A DNA stretch of 22,472 bases from Acidimicrobiaceae bacterium. GTDB lineage: Bacteria > Actinomycetota > Acidimicrobiia > Acidimicrobiales > RAAP-2. The DNA is taken from the NCBI GenBank assembly GCA_003164275.1, contig PLSY01000308.1, positions 1 through 22,472 of the forward strand. Direction: 5' to 3'. Under the pieces are notes generated by a model. That model saw nothing but the letters and a program-made list of their open reading frames with translations. It did not search any database and was not told where the DNA came from. A program made the translations under genes and the position numbers. Shown here piece after piece: positions 14,166 to 21,070 of the stretch (positions within the stretch are counted from its first letter, which is position 1; the number at the start of each line of letters is the position of its first letter).

Positions 14166-14828
14166 TCACGCCTCCAAGTAACGGAGCACCGCAAGTATCC
14201 TCCGGTGGTCGGTGGATGATACGGGCAGGTCCAGCTTGGAGAAGATGTTGGCGACATGCTTTTCGACTGCTCCCTCTGAGACGACGAGGCTCGCAGCAAT
14301 GGCCGAGTTGGTTCGCCCTTCGGCCATGAGTGCCAGCACCTGTCGCTCGCGATCGCTTAACCTGGCAAGAGCATCGGTGCGGCGAGAGGCACCCATCAGT
14401 TGGGTCACAACCTCTGGGTCGAGAGCAGTGCCTCCCGATGCCACCCGAACCAATGCTTCCGCAAAGTCTGCGACATCGGCTACTCGGTCCTTCAACAGGT
14501 AGCCAATACCAGCTGCTCCGCCAGCGAGCAGCTCGGCCGCATACCGTGTCTCGACATATTGGGAGAACACCAGGATCCCCACGCTGGGGTGGCTCTGACG
14601 CAGTCTGATAGCGCTTCGCAGGCCCTCGTCTGTGAAGTTCGGTGGCATGCGGATGTCGACCACCGCCACGTCGGGCAGATCGGCGGCAATCGCTTCCTCG
14701 AGGCTCTCCGCGTCACCAACCGCCCAGGTCACAGCGAATCCACGGTCGGTGAGAAGTTGATAGAGGCCATCCCGCAGGATCGCCGAGTCCTCGGCGATCA
14801 CCACCCGTATGGCGTCGGCGTCGACCAT
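14166..14828 (-). CDS. NarL/LuxR-type response regulator
   Basis: A 220-residue two-component response regulator. The receiver domain (about 7-125) has the acidic pocket E13/D14, the phospho-acceptor D58 in VAVVDIRMP, S89 in LVFSQ and K113 in LLKDR. The C-terminal LuxR helix-turn-helix (about 156-206) reads LSDRERQVLALMAEGRTNSA, then IAASLVVSEGAVEKHVANIF. ATG 14828 is the true start: it lies 2 bases after the kinase stop and begins the receiver domain, whereas upstream in-frame codons lie inside the kinase gene. It is the last gene of the ABC-kinase operon and probably controls that operon in response to a membrane signal. Confidence 0.93.
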   Translation of the reverse strand: MVDADAIRVVIAEDSAILRDGLYQLLTDRGFAVTWAVGDAESLEEAIAADLPDVAVVDIRMPPNFTDEGLRSAIRLRQSHPSVGILVFSQYVETRYAAELLAGGAAGIGYLLKDRVADVADFAEALVRVASGGTALDPEVVTQLMGASRRTDALARLSDRERQVLALMAEGRTNSAIAASLVVSEGAVEKHVANIFSKLDLPVSSTDHRRILAVLRYLEA

Positions 14829-14830
14829 AT

Positions 14831-16183
14831 TCAGGCGTGGGTGGGCAAGTCGACGGTAACGACGGTCGGTCCACCAGGCGGGCTTGCGATGTTCAGATAT
14901 CCGTCGACCGCCCCGACTCGATCGGCCAGTCCGGCCAGTCCACTCGACGATGAGCCGACCCGGTTGGCCGCGGCACCCCCCTGTCCATCGTCGCGTACCA
15001 CGATGCGAAGCCACGGGCCATGCTGGGCACAGCTCAACGAGGCGCGGCCCGCCTCGGCATGCTGGGCAACGTTAGCCAGCAGTTCCGCCGCGCAGAAGTA
15101 GCAGATGGCCTCGATAGCTGGGCTGGGCCGAGACTGGACCGATACCTGGACCTCTGTTGGCACTGAGCTGCGTGCGGCCAAGGTTGCGAGGGCATTCTCC
15201 AGACCGGTGTCGAGCGCTGGCGGATGAATTCCACGAGCCAGGTCCCGGAGATCGGTGATCGCCTCCTTGGCGCCACGGTGTGCCTCATCGACCAGATTCC
15301 GGATGGCCTCGACATTCGCCGGCTTACCCGCCTCGTCACCCAGGCTCTCCAGCTTCTCCTTTGCCTGGCCCAGACGCATGGCCAGCGCGACCAGCTGAGC
15401 TTGGGTGCCGTCGTGCAGGTTGCGCTCGATGCGTTGGAGAGTCTCCGTTGCAGCATCTAGCGTCCTCGACCTCGACTCCTCAAGACTTCTCACCCGGGAT
15501 GTTGTGGCATTTGGGCCGAGAAGAAAGTGCATCATCCGCCGGTCGAGGTAGACAACCAACCTCATCGTCCACGGAGCGACGAACAGAAGGACAAACCCGA
15601 GGACGAAGACGCCGAAGTTCGCTCCATTGGACCCTCTGTCGACGCGTCCCAGTAGGCCGAAATTCGTCGACCCCCCGCCAGTGAGCGGTGACACGATCCC
15701 GAGTAGCGCTTCGAGCCAGACGCTGAACGCGAACCAGACGCCGAACAGGGTGAGCGGCACCTTCGCAAGGAAATAGGCCACTGCCCGCCAAGCCACGGGA
15801 TCGCCCAGCGTTGCTCGCAACCACCTGAAGAGTCCGGGAGCTGGATTGAACGGCTCTGGCTCTGCGATCTCCTCGCCCAGCATTCTCCAGGCGAGCGCCC
15901 GCTGCCAGCGTCCGAAACCCCGGGCGGCCCGTAGATCGCAACCGAGGATGAGGACCCCGATGAACACGACCGTCAGCACCAGCCCGGCAAAGCCCAGGGC
16001 GCAGAGGATGAGTAAGCCGGAAGCCGCCAGAGCGGAACTGACGAGAAAGTACCCGAGCTCGGCCCAGCTGCCCTTCTGAAACGGCTCGCGCAGGACCACT
16101 CGGGAGAGTCGCCTTGCCTGCTCGACCCGCTCTTGTGGAATTCGTATCTGCATCCAGTCACCCTCGGGGGTGGACTCGCTCAT
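14831..16183 (-). CDS. Membrane sensor histidine kinase (HisKA_3 type)
   Basis: A 450-residue kinase. The N-terminal sensor region has hydrophobic spans near 44-64, 66-85, 133-155 and 190-212 and resembles the actinobacterial putative-sensor domain with little extracellular loop. The dimerisation box is RIERNLHDGTQAQLVALAMR, with the phospho-accepting H257. It is followed by ARGIHPPALD (317-325), the N box ELLANVAQHAE (N371) and the G box VRDDGQGG (396-403). These identify the NarX/DesK-like subgroup that pairs with LuxR-type regulators. The start overlaps the permease stop by 4 bases (ATGA). It likely senses membrane stress or the transported substrate (inference). Confidence 0.93.
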   Translation of the reverse strand: MSESTPEGDWMQIRIPQERVEQARRLSRVVLREPFQKGSWAELGYFLVSSALAASGLLILCALGFAGLVLTVVFIGVLILGCDLRAARGFGRWQRALAWRMLGEEIAEPEPFNPAPGLFRWLRATLGDPVAWRAVAYFLAKVPLTLFGVWFAFSVWLEALLGIVSPLTGGGSTNFGLLGRVDRGSNGANFGVFVLGFVLLFVAPWTMRLVVYLDRRMMHFLLGPNATTSRVRSLEESRSRTLDAATETLQRIERNLHDGTQAQLVALAMRLGQAKEKLESLGDEAGKPANVEAIRNLVDEAHRGAKEAITDLRDLARGIHPPALDTGLENALATLAARSSVPTEVQVSVQSRPSPAIEAICYFCAAELLANVAQHAEAGRASLSCAQHGPWLRIVVRDDGQGGAAANRVGSSSSGLAGLADRVGAVDGYLNIASPPGGPTVVTVDLPTHA

Positions 16184-16998
16184 GTGTCGCGCCTGATGAA
16201 GAGAGTTGCTCCAACCGCGAGGACAGTGGCGGCGTACAAAGTCATCAGTAGTAACCCTACGACCGGCGAGACCGGAACGAAGGACCCACCCTGCCCCTGG
16301 TTGACGGTCGCCATTATCGACTGGGTGAGGGCATTCGTGGGCAGGTACCGGATGCTGGACTCGGAGATCCCGTGCAGCACCAGCGGGAGGACGAAGATCA
16401 CGCCGACAAACGAAGCTATGGCGGCGGCGGTGCTCCGGAAGATGAGTCCAAAACCAAAGGACATGGTGGCCATAAGAGCAATGAACACTCCGGTCATCAG
16501 CACGGCTCGAGCCGCCCCTGGGGTCGCCAACGTGGCCGCTGGAGCCCCGCCATGGGAGAGGATGGCCTGACCCAGGAAGAACGAGATGAAGCTGAGGACT
16601 TCGCAGAAGACAACCGTAAGCGCAGCGGTGACGCCCGTCTTGGTCGCGACCAGGAGAGGTCGTTTCGGGGTGGCAGCCAGCGCTGTCCGGATGGTGCCAC
16701 TCGAGTATTCGCCGGTAATCAGCAGTGCTCCGAACACGCCACCGGTGAGGCCAACCGTGATCATTCCGGTCAAGGAATCTTGGGTGGCGTCGAAGCCGAG
16801 GCGGTAGTAGTCAGGTGCATGGTGAAGTGCGCCGTGAGTCACCAGTCCCGTCACGAGAAGGCAGGCAACGAAGGTGAGGCCGAGCGTGATCGGCGTCGAC
16901 CGCAGGCTCGTGATTTTTGCAATCTCGGATCGCGCCACGTGCTTGCAGCGGTAGTGACCTTTCGGGGTGTCGAGACGAGCTTCGGTCGTCACAGTCAT
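16180..16998 (-). CDS. ABC-2-type transporter permease
   Basis: A 272-residue membrane protein with about six predicted spans: 36-55, 78-95, 118-145, 165-187, 190-209 and 244-267. The cytoplasmic motif GEYSSGTIRTALAATPKR (96-113) is the amphipathic coupling region typical of BcrB/NosY-like ABC-2 permeases. It overlaps the upstream ATPase stop and the downstream kinase start by 4 bases each, so the four genes are made in fixed order from one message. It forms the channel of a small exporter, probably for a peptide antibiotic or lipid-like compound; no substrate can be named. Confidence 0.9.
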   Translation of the reverse strand: MTVTTEARLDTPKGHYRCKHVARSEIAKITSLRSTPITLGLTFVACLLVTGLVTHGALHHAPDYYRLGFDATQDSLTGMITVGLTGGVFGALLITGEYSSGTIRTALAATPKRPLLVATKTGVTAALTVVFCEVLSFISFFLGQAILSHGGAPAATLATPGAARAVLMTGVFIALMATMSFGFGLIFRSTAAAIASFVGVIFVLPLVLHGISESSIRYLPTNALTQSIMATVNQGQGGSFVPVSPVVGLLLMTLYAATVLAVGATLFIRRDT

Positions 16999-17957
16999 TC
17001 CTTGCTCCCGACGACAGATACGCCAGGGAGGGTCGATGGGCGGAACTCCACTTCGTCCTGAGTCAGCTTCATGAACGCGTCCTCCAGCGATCCGGTGATG
17101 GGCGTGAGCTCATGGATTCGAAACCGGTCGCGAGCGGCCAAGTCGCCGATCTCGGCTGCGGTGAGGCCTCCGACCGTCAATGACCCTCCGACGTCCCCGA
17201 CCGTTGCACCCGCCGCCGAAAGGACAGTGCTGAATGCAACCAGGTCCGGAGTAACGAGCCTTACGATTCCGCCGTCACTCCGCGACACGAAGTCGGCAAC
17301 GCTGGTTTCGGCAATCAGACGGCCACGGCCGATCACAACCAGTCGCTCGGCTGTAAGCGCCATCTCACTTATCAAATGACTCGAAACGAGCACGGTCCGG
17401 CCCTGCTCCGCCAGGTCCCGAAGGAGGTGGCGGACCCAGCGAATGCCCTCGGGATCGAGACCGTTGACCGGCTCGTCGAACAGCAGAACGCCTGGATCAC
17501 CCAGTAGAGCGCCAGCGATTCCAAGCCGTTGGGTCATCCCCAGTGAGTACTTCCCGACTCGACGATTGGCAACGGAACTAAGACCGACCTCGTCGAGCAC
17601 CTCGTCGACTCGATCGATCGAAATGTCGTTGCTGAGGGCCAGCCACCGAAGATGATTTCGGGCTGTGCGAGCAGGGTGAAAGGCCTTGGCGTCGAGGAGA
17701 GCGCCAACCTCACGGAGCGGCCAATCCAACTGCGCGTAGGGCTTACCTCCGATGAGAGACGATCCAGAGTCAGGGCGGTCGAGGCCCATGATCATGCGCA
17801 TAGTCGTCGACTTACCGGACCCGTTTGGCCCGAGGAATCCGGTGACCACGCCCGGTGGGACTTCGAAGGTCAGGCTGTCCACGGCTACCGCGGTGCCATA
17901 GCGTTTGGTGAGTGAGTGCGCGGTAATCATCACAGGCAACGGTAAGACTTGATCCAT
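16995..17957 (-). CDS. ABC transporter ATP-binding protein
   Basis: A 320-residue nucleotide-binding subunit of the BcrA/DrrA-like export class. Walker A is GPNGSGKST (43-51), the signature loop is YSLGMTQRL (137-145), Walker B is VLLFDE (157-162) and the switch histidine lies in SSHLISE. The C-terminal part ends in ITGSLEDAFMKLT, as in bacitracin-type exporters. ATG 17957 has AGGA about 9 bases upstream; ATG at 17930 would drop nine residues and lacks a ribosome site. It is the first gene of the operon with permease, kinase and response regulator. A long GC-rich inverted repeat lies 28 bp upstream of the start. Confidence 0.93.
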   Translation of the reverse strand: MDQVLPLPVMITAHSLTKRYGTAVAVDSLTFEVPPGVVTGFLGPNGSGKSTTMRMIMGLDRPDSGSSLIGGKPYAQLDWPLREVGALLDAKAFHPARTARNHLRWLALSNDISIDRVDEVLDEVGLSSVANRRVGKYSLGMTQRLGIAGALLGDPGVLLFDEPVNGLDPEGIRWVRHLLRDLAEQGRTVLVSSHLISEMALTAERLVVIGRGRLIAETSVADFVSRSDGGIVRLVTPDLVAFSTVLSAAGATVGDVGGSLTVGGLTAAEIGDLAARDRFRIHELTPITGSLEDAFMKLTQDEVEFRPSTLPGVSVVGSKE

Positions 17958-17984
17958 TGCGTTGGAATCCTGCTAGTCGGCGTC

Positions 17985-18012
17985 TTTGTAGGGGGGATAA
18001 CCCCCCTGCAAA
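17985..18012 (-). promoter_or_regulatory. GC-rich inverted repeat upstream of the ABC/two-component operon
   Basis: TTTGTAGGGGGG-ATAA-CCCCCCTGCAAA: 12-base arms with one mismatch around a 4-base centre. It may be the response-regulator operator or an RNA hairpin in the leader. A second, smaller repeat CGATTG-N4-CAATCG lies at 18022-18037. No convincing -35/-10 pair could be placed. The rest of 17958-18288 holds only the hairpin at 18199. Confidence 0.5.
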
Positions 18013-18198
18013 GGTGTTGACCGATTGTGGCCAATCGAGAGATGGACTCAGACCATTCGTCGCAGCGAGATCGATCAACGTCGGTAAGGCCATGCCGTCC
18101 GCAGGTGCTGTGGTGACAGTGGCTAGGAGGCTGGATCGGATTTGTCTCGGGCAAACGAAACAGATCGAGAGGCATTCTGCCGTAGCGGCTACAAGTCT

Positions 18199-18221
18199 TC
18201 CTCAGCTGGCATAGCTGAGGA
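18199..18221. repeat. Hairpin repeat, copy 1
   Basis: TCCTCAGCT-GGCAT-AGCTGAGGA is a perfect 9-5-9 inverted repeat, 67 bp past the 3' end of the methyltransferase gene. A near copy lies at 20734-20756 in the same orientation; including the following C the two share 22 of 24 bases. No T-run follows on either strand, so it is not a standard intrinsic terminator. Confidence 0.6.
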
Positions 18222-18288
18222 CACTGCGCCTCACCATCCCTGGACCTACTTATGTGCGTCCGTCCGCTTCCGCAGGCTGTGCCAACGG

Positions 18289-18882
18289 TCAGACCAGGGG
18301 AACGAATGCAAATCCGGGATGGCTCCTTGTCCGGTACTCGTCCTCAGCAGTCTTTGTGATCTCGAGGATGTCGTACTTCACGGGAATGACCATCCGGCCT
18401 GTGATTGTTAACTGATTCAGCAAACCGACGGGCAATTTCTGCGCACTGGCACTGACCAAGATCCTGGCATAGGGAGCATGCTCTCGCAGGCCGCACTCTC
18501 TGCCTGCCTGGAAGAAGAACACATTCTCAATTCCGAGGCGGTGGCAGTTTTCTCGGCCGAACTCCACTAACTGCGGAATACGTTCGACTGCGTAGACGAC
18601 GCCCTGCGGGCCGACGATGTGTGCGAGCAGCGCGGTTGTCCATCCCGAACCGGATCCAACGTCCAAGACCTCGTCGCCAGGCATTGCTCCCAGCCAGGAG
18701 AGCATGAACTTTACGGTGGTCGGCTGGCTGATCGTCTGGCCAAATCCGATGGGCAGGGGGGCGTCAACGTCCGCTTCTTCACGGAGCTCAGGGGTGACGA
18801 AATTGGCGCGCCGTACCGTCCGGAAAGCCTCTTCGATCCGATCCACACTGCTCACATTCCGCCGCTCTCCCGAGTCGTTCAC
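18289..18882 (-). CDS. Protein-L-isoaspartate O-methyltransferase-like protein
   Basis: A 197-residue SAM-dependent methyltransferase of the PCMT family, which methylates damaged aspartyl residues in proteins. The N-terminal PCMT motif LPIGFGQTISQPTTV (43-57) and SAM-binding EVLDVGSGSGWTTALLA (71-87) are clear, followed by VYAVERIPQLVEF (97-109). The later part has AGRECGLREHAPYARILVSA where canonical PCMT usually reads DG...PYD.I, so the fit is looser. It is slightly shorter than usual (about 210). The start is GTG at 18882; a GTG nine codons later is an alternative. It is followed in genome order by an erythromycin-esterase-family gene on the same strand, 207 bp apart, a pairing seen in other bacteria and suggestive of a stress or repair role. 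Confidence 0.85.
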   Translation of the reverse strand: MNDSGERRNVSSVDRIEEAFRTVRRANFVTPELREEADVDAPLPIGFGQTISQPTTVKFMLSWLGAMPGDEVLDVGSGSGWTTALLAHIVGPQGVVYAVERIPQLVEFGRENCHRLGIENVFFFQAGRECGLREHAPYARILVSASAQKLPVGLLNQLTITGRMVIPVKYDILEITKTAEDEYRTRSHPGFAFVPLV

Positions 18883-19089
18883 AGACCGGTCACGAGCCGG
18901 GTGATGCCTTCCCGGAACACTGCTGGGATCAAGGGCTGGGCCGCAGCAATGATGTGGGCGTCGTGACCAACGAGATACCGGGCTCGTGACACCGTCCTGT
19001 CATTCCCGGTGGTCATCGACCGCCCCATTTCGCCTCATCTCTCGCCGGCTCGGCCTGGACGGTCCAGCGCTTCATCTGCACGGCCATTC

Positions 19090-20433
19090 TTACAACCCAG
19101 TGGGATACGTTTCGGCGGGCTCCCCGAGATCCCACCGTGCCGTGCGCTCAAGCGGCTCGAGGGCGTGCGTGCCGTCTACGTGGATCACGGCATCGAACTG
19201 CTGGGCCAGCCGAGCCTCGAAGTAGTGACTCTGGAGCTCGGTCTCGGGCCGGTAAATGACGCCGATGGCGCGTTCGAGCCTGGCGCGGGAGAGGGCCTCC
19301 TGCACGGCGACCTCGGCTGTATTCAGCCAGAATTGAGGAATGCCGACTGCATGGAGCAGGGCCTCGTAGCTGTCGGGGCGCGCCTGACGAACACGCTTGC
19401 GCTCGGCAGGCTCACCCCAGTCAGATGCTGCAGTGACGTGGCCGTCGAAGCAGGTAAATCCGATGAGGGCGACTTCGCCTCCATATCGCTGCCGCGCCAA
19501 TTGTCCGACGTTGAACTCACCTCGGGCGCCCATGGCAGTGGCTCGGGCATCCCCAATGTGCGAGTTGTGCTCCCAGACAACGATCTTGGCGTTGCCGTAC
19601 TGACGGTCCAGGTGTTCGATCAGGGCATCGAGCGTCCCTGCCATGTGCTGATCGCGGAGGTTCCACGACGACACCTCTGCCCGGTACATCTGGTGGTAGT
19701 ACTCCTCCGCGTCGCGCACCAGTAAGGCATTCTGCTCGGCGTAGAATTGTTCGTCATCGGCGACCCAGCCATCCCGACGGAGGTACAGCTCTGATCGGCT
19801 CTGGAGTTCCACCAATTGCGCAACCACCTCGTTCTCGCACGGTGTGGCGTTCTGGTAGGCGAGGGCATAACCGTAGGCCTGCCCCTCTGCTCCAACATGG
19901 TCAAAGCACGAATACCGCTGTCGAGCCCGTTCGGCCTCGGACGGATCGACCTGGTCCAGATAAGCGACCACTGCCTCCATCGAGGTCCTCAGGCTGTAGA
20001 GGTCCAAGCCGTAGAAGCGGGCTTTGGCCGCCGGGTGAGCCTGAGCGTCATTCCGGGCTCGCAGCCATTGCACGAATCCCAGCACGTCCTGGTTGCGCCA
20101 CATCCATGTGGGAAAGCGGAGAAACCCCCTGAGAGAGGCCTCAGCGTCAGCGTCATTCGACATTCCCATGACATACCGGTTGACTCGATAGGCATCCGGC
20201 CAATCTCCCTCTACGGCCACCACGGTGAAGCCAAGATCGTCGATGAGGCGTCGAGTGAGCCGGGCACGTTCGCGGTAGAACTCGTGAGTGCCGTGTGAGG
20301 CCTCCCCGATTAACACCAGTCGCCGGTCGGCGACCAACGACAGCAGCGATTCGTAATCGTCCAGCGCGCCGGTGACTGGCCGCGCCGCTCCCCTCAGCAA
20401 GGCTACTTCTCCAGAGGATCCATTCAGGCCCAT
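19090..20433 (-). CDS. Erythromycin esterase-family hydrolase
   Basis: A 447-residue protein of the Ere superfamily. Counted from the ATG at 20433, the catalytic-type motif GEASHGTHEFYRER has H47, the second motif VVAVEGDWPD has E75, and VWEHNSHIGDA has H289 and H292. These are within a few residues of the key positions of EreB (near 46, 74, 285 and 288), which supports this start. A TTG at 20475 with AAGGGG just upstream is the alternative and would add 14 residues. The C-terminal part YRPETELQSHYFEARLAQQF is typical of chromosomal Ere-like proteins, most of which are not proven macrolide-resistance enzymes. No signal peptide is seen. It lies upstream of the PCMT-like gene on the same strand. 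Substrate unknown. Confidence 0.9.
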   Translation of the reverse strand: MGLNGSSGEVALLRGAARPVTGALDDYESLLSLVADRRLVLIGEASHGTHEFYRERARLTRRLIDDLGFTVVAVEGDWPDAYRVNRYVMGMSNDADAEASLRGFLRFPTWMWRNQDVLGFVQWLRARNDAQAHPAAKARFYGLDLYSLRTSMEAVVAYLDQVDPSEAERARQRYSCFDHVGAEGQAYGYALAYQNATPCENEVVAQLVELQSRSELYLRRDGWVADDEQFYAEQNALLVRDAEEYYHQMYRAEVSSWNLRDQHMAGTLDALIEHLDRQYGNAKIVVWEHNSHIGDARATAMGARGEFNVGQLARQRYGGEVALIGFTCFDGHVTAASDWGEPAERKRVRQARPDSYEALLHAVGIPQFWLNTAEVAVQEALSRARLERAIGVIYRPETELQSHYFEARLAQQFDAVIHVDGTHALEPLERTARWDLGEPAETYPTGL

Positions 20434-20865
20434 AGAAAGAGGATCCGCTCTCCACGGCGTCGTAGCTAGGGCCAAAAGCCCCTTCTCGGGTGCAATGGTC
20501 GCTGACCTGGGGGATCTCGGCGACGACCTTGATCACCATCCACCTGAGGATGGTTTCTCGCCTGAATCCGGCCGTGGGAGGCGTCCGCTCAGCATGAGGC
20601 GATGGTGGGGCAGGCTTGTCAGCGCTCAAGTTCGAACGTCAGGCGGTCCATCTACTGATGATGCCAAAGCGTGTCCCCACCGCGCCAACAGTGCACAATG
20701 CTCTGAGCTGTTATCACTGAGCCCCGTCACTCGTCCTCAGCTGGCGTAGGTGAGGACTTCATGCCAACGGTCTGTGAAATTACACGATCAACAGCGATCC
20801 CAAACCTTCGCGCCCCACTAACCGACGTTGTGGGGCACCCAGTCCTGGCTGGCGGATTCACTTCA
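20434..20865. other. Intergenic region between esterase gene and IS481
   Basis: About 430 bp without a supported gene. It contains the hairpin repeat copy 2 (20734-20756) and ends at the ACTAGG sequence bordering the IS481-like element. No clear promoter for the esterase gene was found. Confidence 0.4.
20734..20756. repeat. Hairpin repeat, copy 2
   Basis: TCCTCAGCT-GGCGT-AGGTGAGGA is a 9-5-9 inverted repeat with one mismatch, in the same orientation as copy 1 at 18199-18221. The two copies bracket the methyltransferase and esterase genes. Confidence 0.6.
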
Positions 20866-20870
20866 CTAGG
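20865..20870. repeat. IS481 target site (NCTAGN)
   Basis: ACTAGG directly abuts the element end TGTAGTGACC at 20871. Members of the IS481 family are known to insert at NCTAGN and duplicate 6 bp. The partner copy would lie beyond the right edge of the window. Confidence 0.55.
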
Positions 20871-21070
20871 TGTAGTGACCCGGTAGGTCATTAACTCGAT
20901 CGATGGGTGATTTGCCCCCGAGAGCGGTGTGGCTGCGGTGATGATTGTAGAGGTGCAGGAAGTGACTGAATGCATCGACTCGCTCAGCCTCTGATGCGTA
21001 GGGTCTGACATAGGCCCACTCCTCGAGCATGGTGCGATTGAACCGCTCGACCTTGCCGTTGGTCTGGGGT
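20866..21070 (-). pseudogene. IS481 transposase, 3' fragment
   Basis: The C-terminal end of the IS481-type integrase core: QTNGKVERFNRTMLEEWAYV is followed by LYNHHRSHTALGGKSPIDRV and NDLPGHYT. It contains the last acidic catalytic residue, the E of KVERF. The TAG stop (20866-20868) lies within the CTAG of the flanking target, just outside the element end. The frame is continuous with the 5' fragment once the IS30 element and one copy of the 3-bp repeat are removed. Confidence 0.9.
21068..21070. repeat. IS30 target-site duplication, left copy
   Basis: GGT, matching GGT at 22301-22303 on the other side of the IS30 element. Three-base duplications are typical of IS30-family insertion. Confidence 0.75.

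Noticed and set aside
13171..14169. Minus-strand open frame of 332 codons
   Set aside because: It is antisense to the lipoprotein gene. Its resemblance to another minus-strand frame near 12471-12740 only reflects the duplicated thioesterase end read backwards.
18199..18221. Hairpin as an intrinsic terminator of the methyltransferase gene
   Set aside because: No T-run follows the stem on either strand, and a near copy lies in a non-terminal position at 20734.
19090..20433. Reading the Ere-family protein as proven macrolide resistance
   Set aside because: Most chromosomal members have unknown substrates, and sequence alone cannot show macrolide hydrolysis.
20153..20629. Open frame of 158 codons reaching upstream of the esterase gene
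   Set aside because: It overlaps the esterase in another frame and no family is recognisable; the upstream part has no good start.
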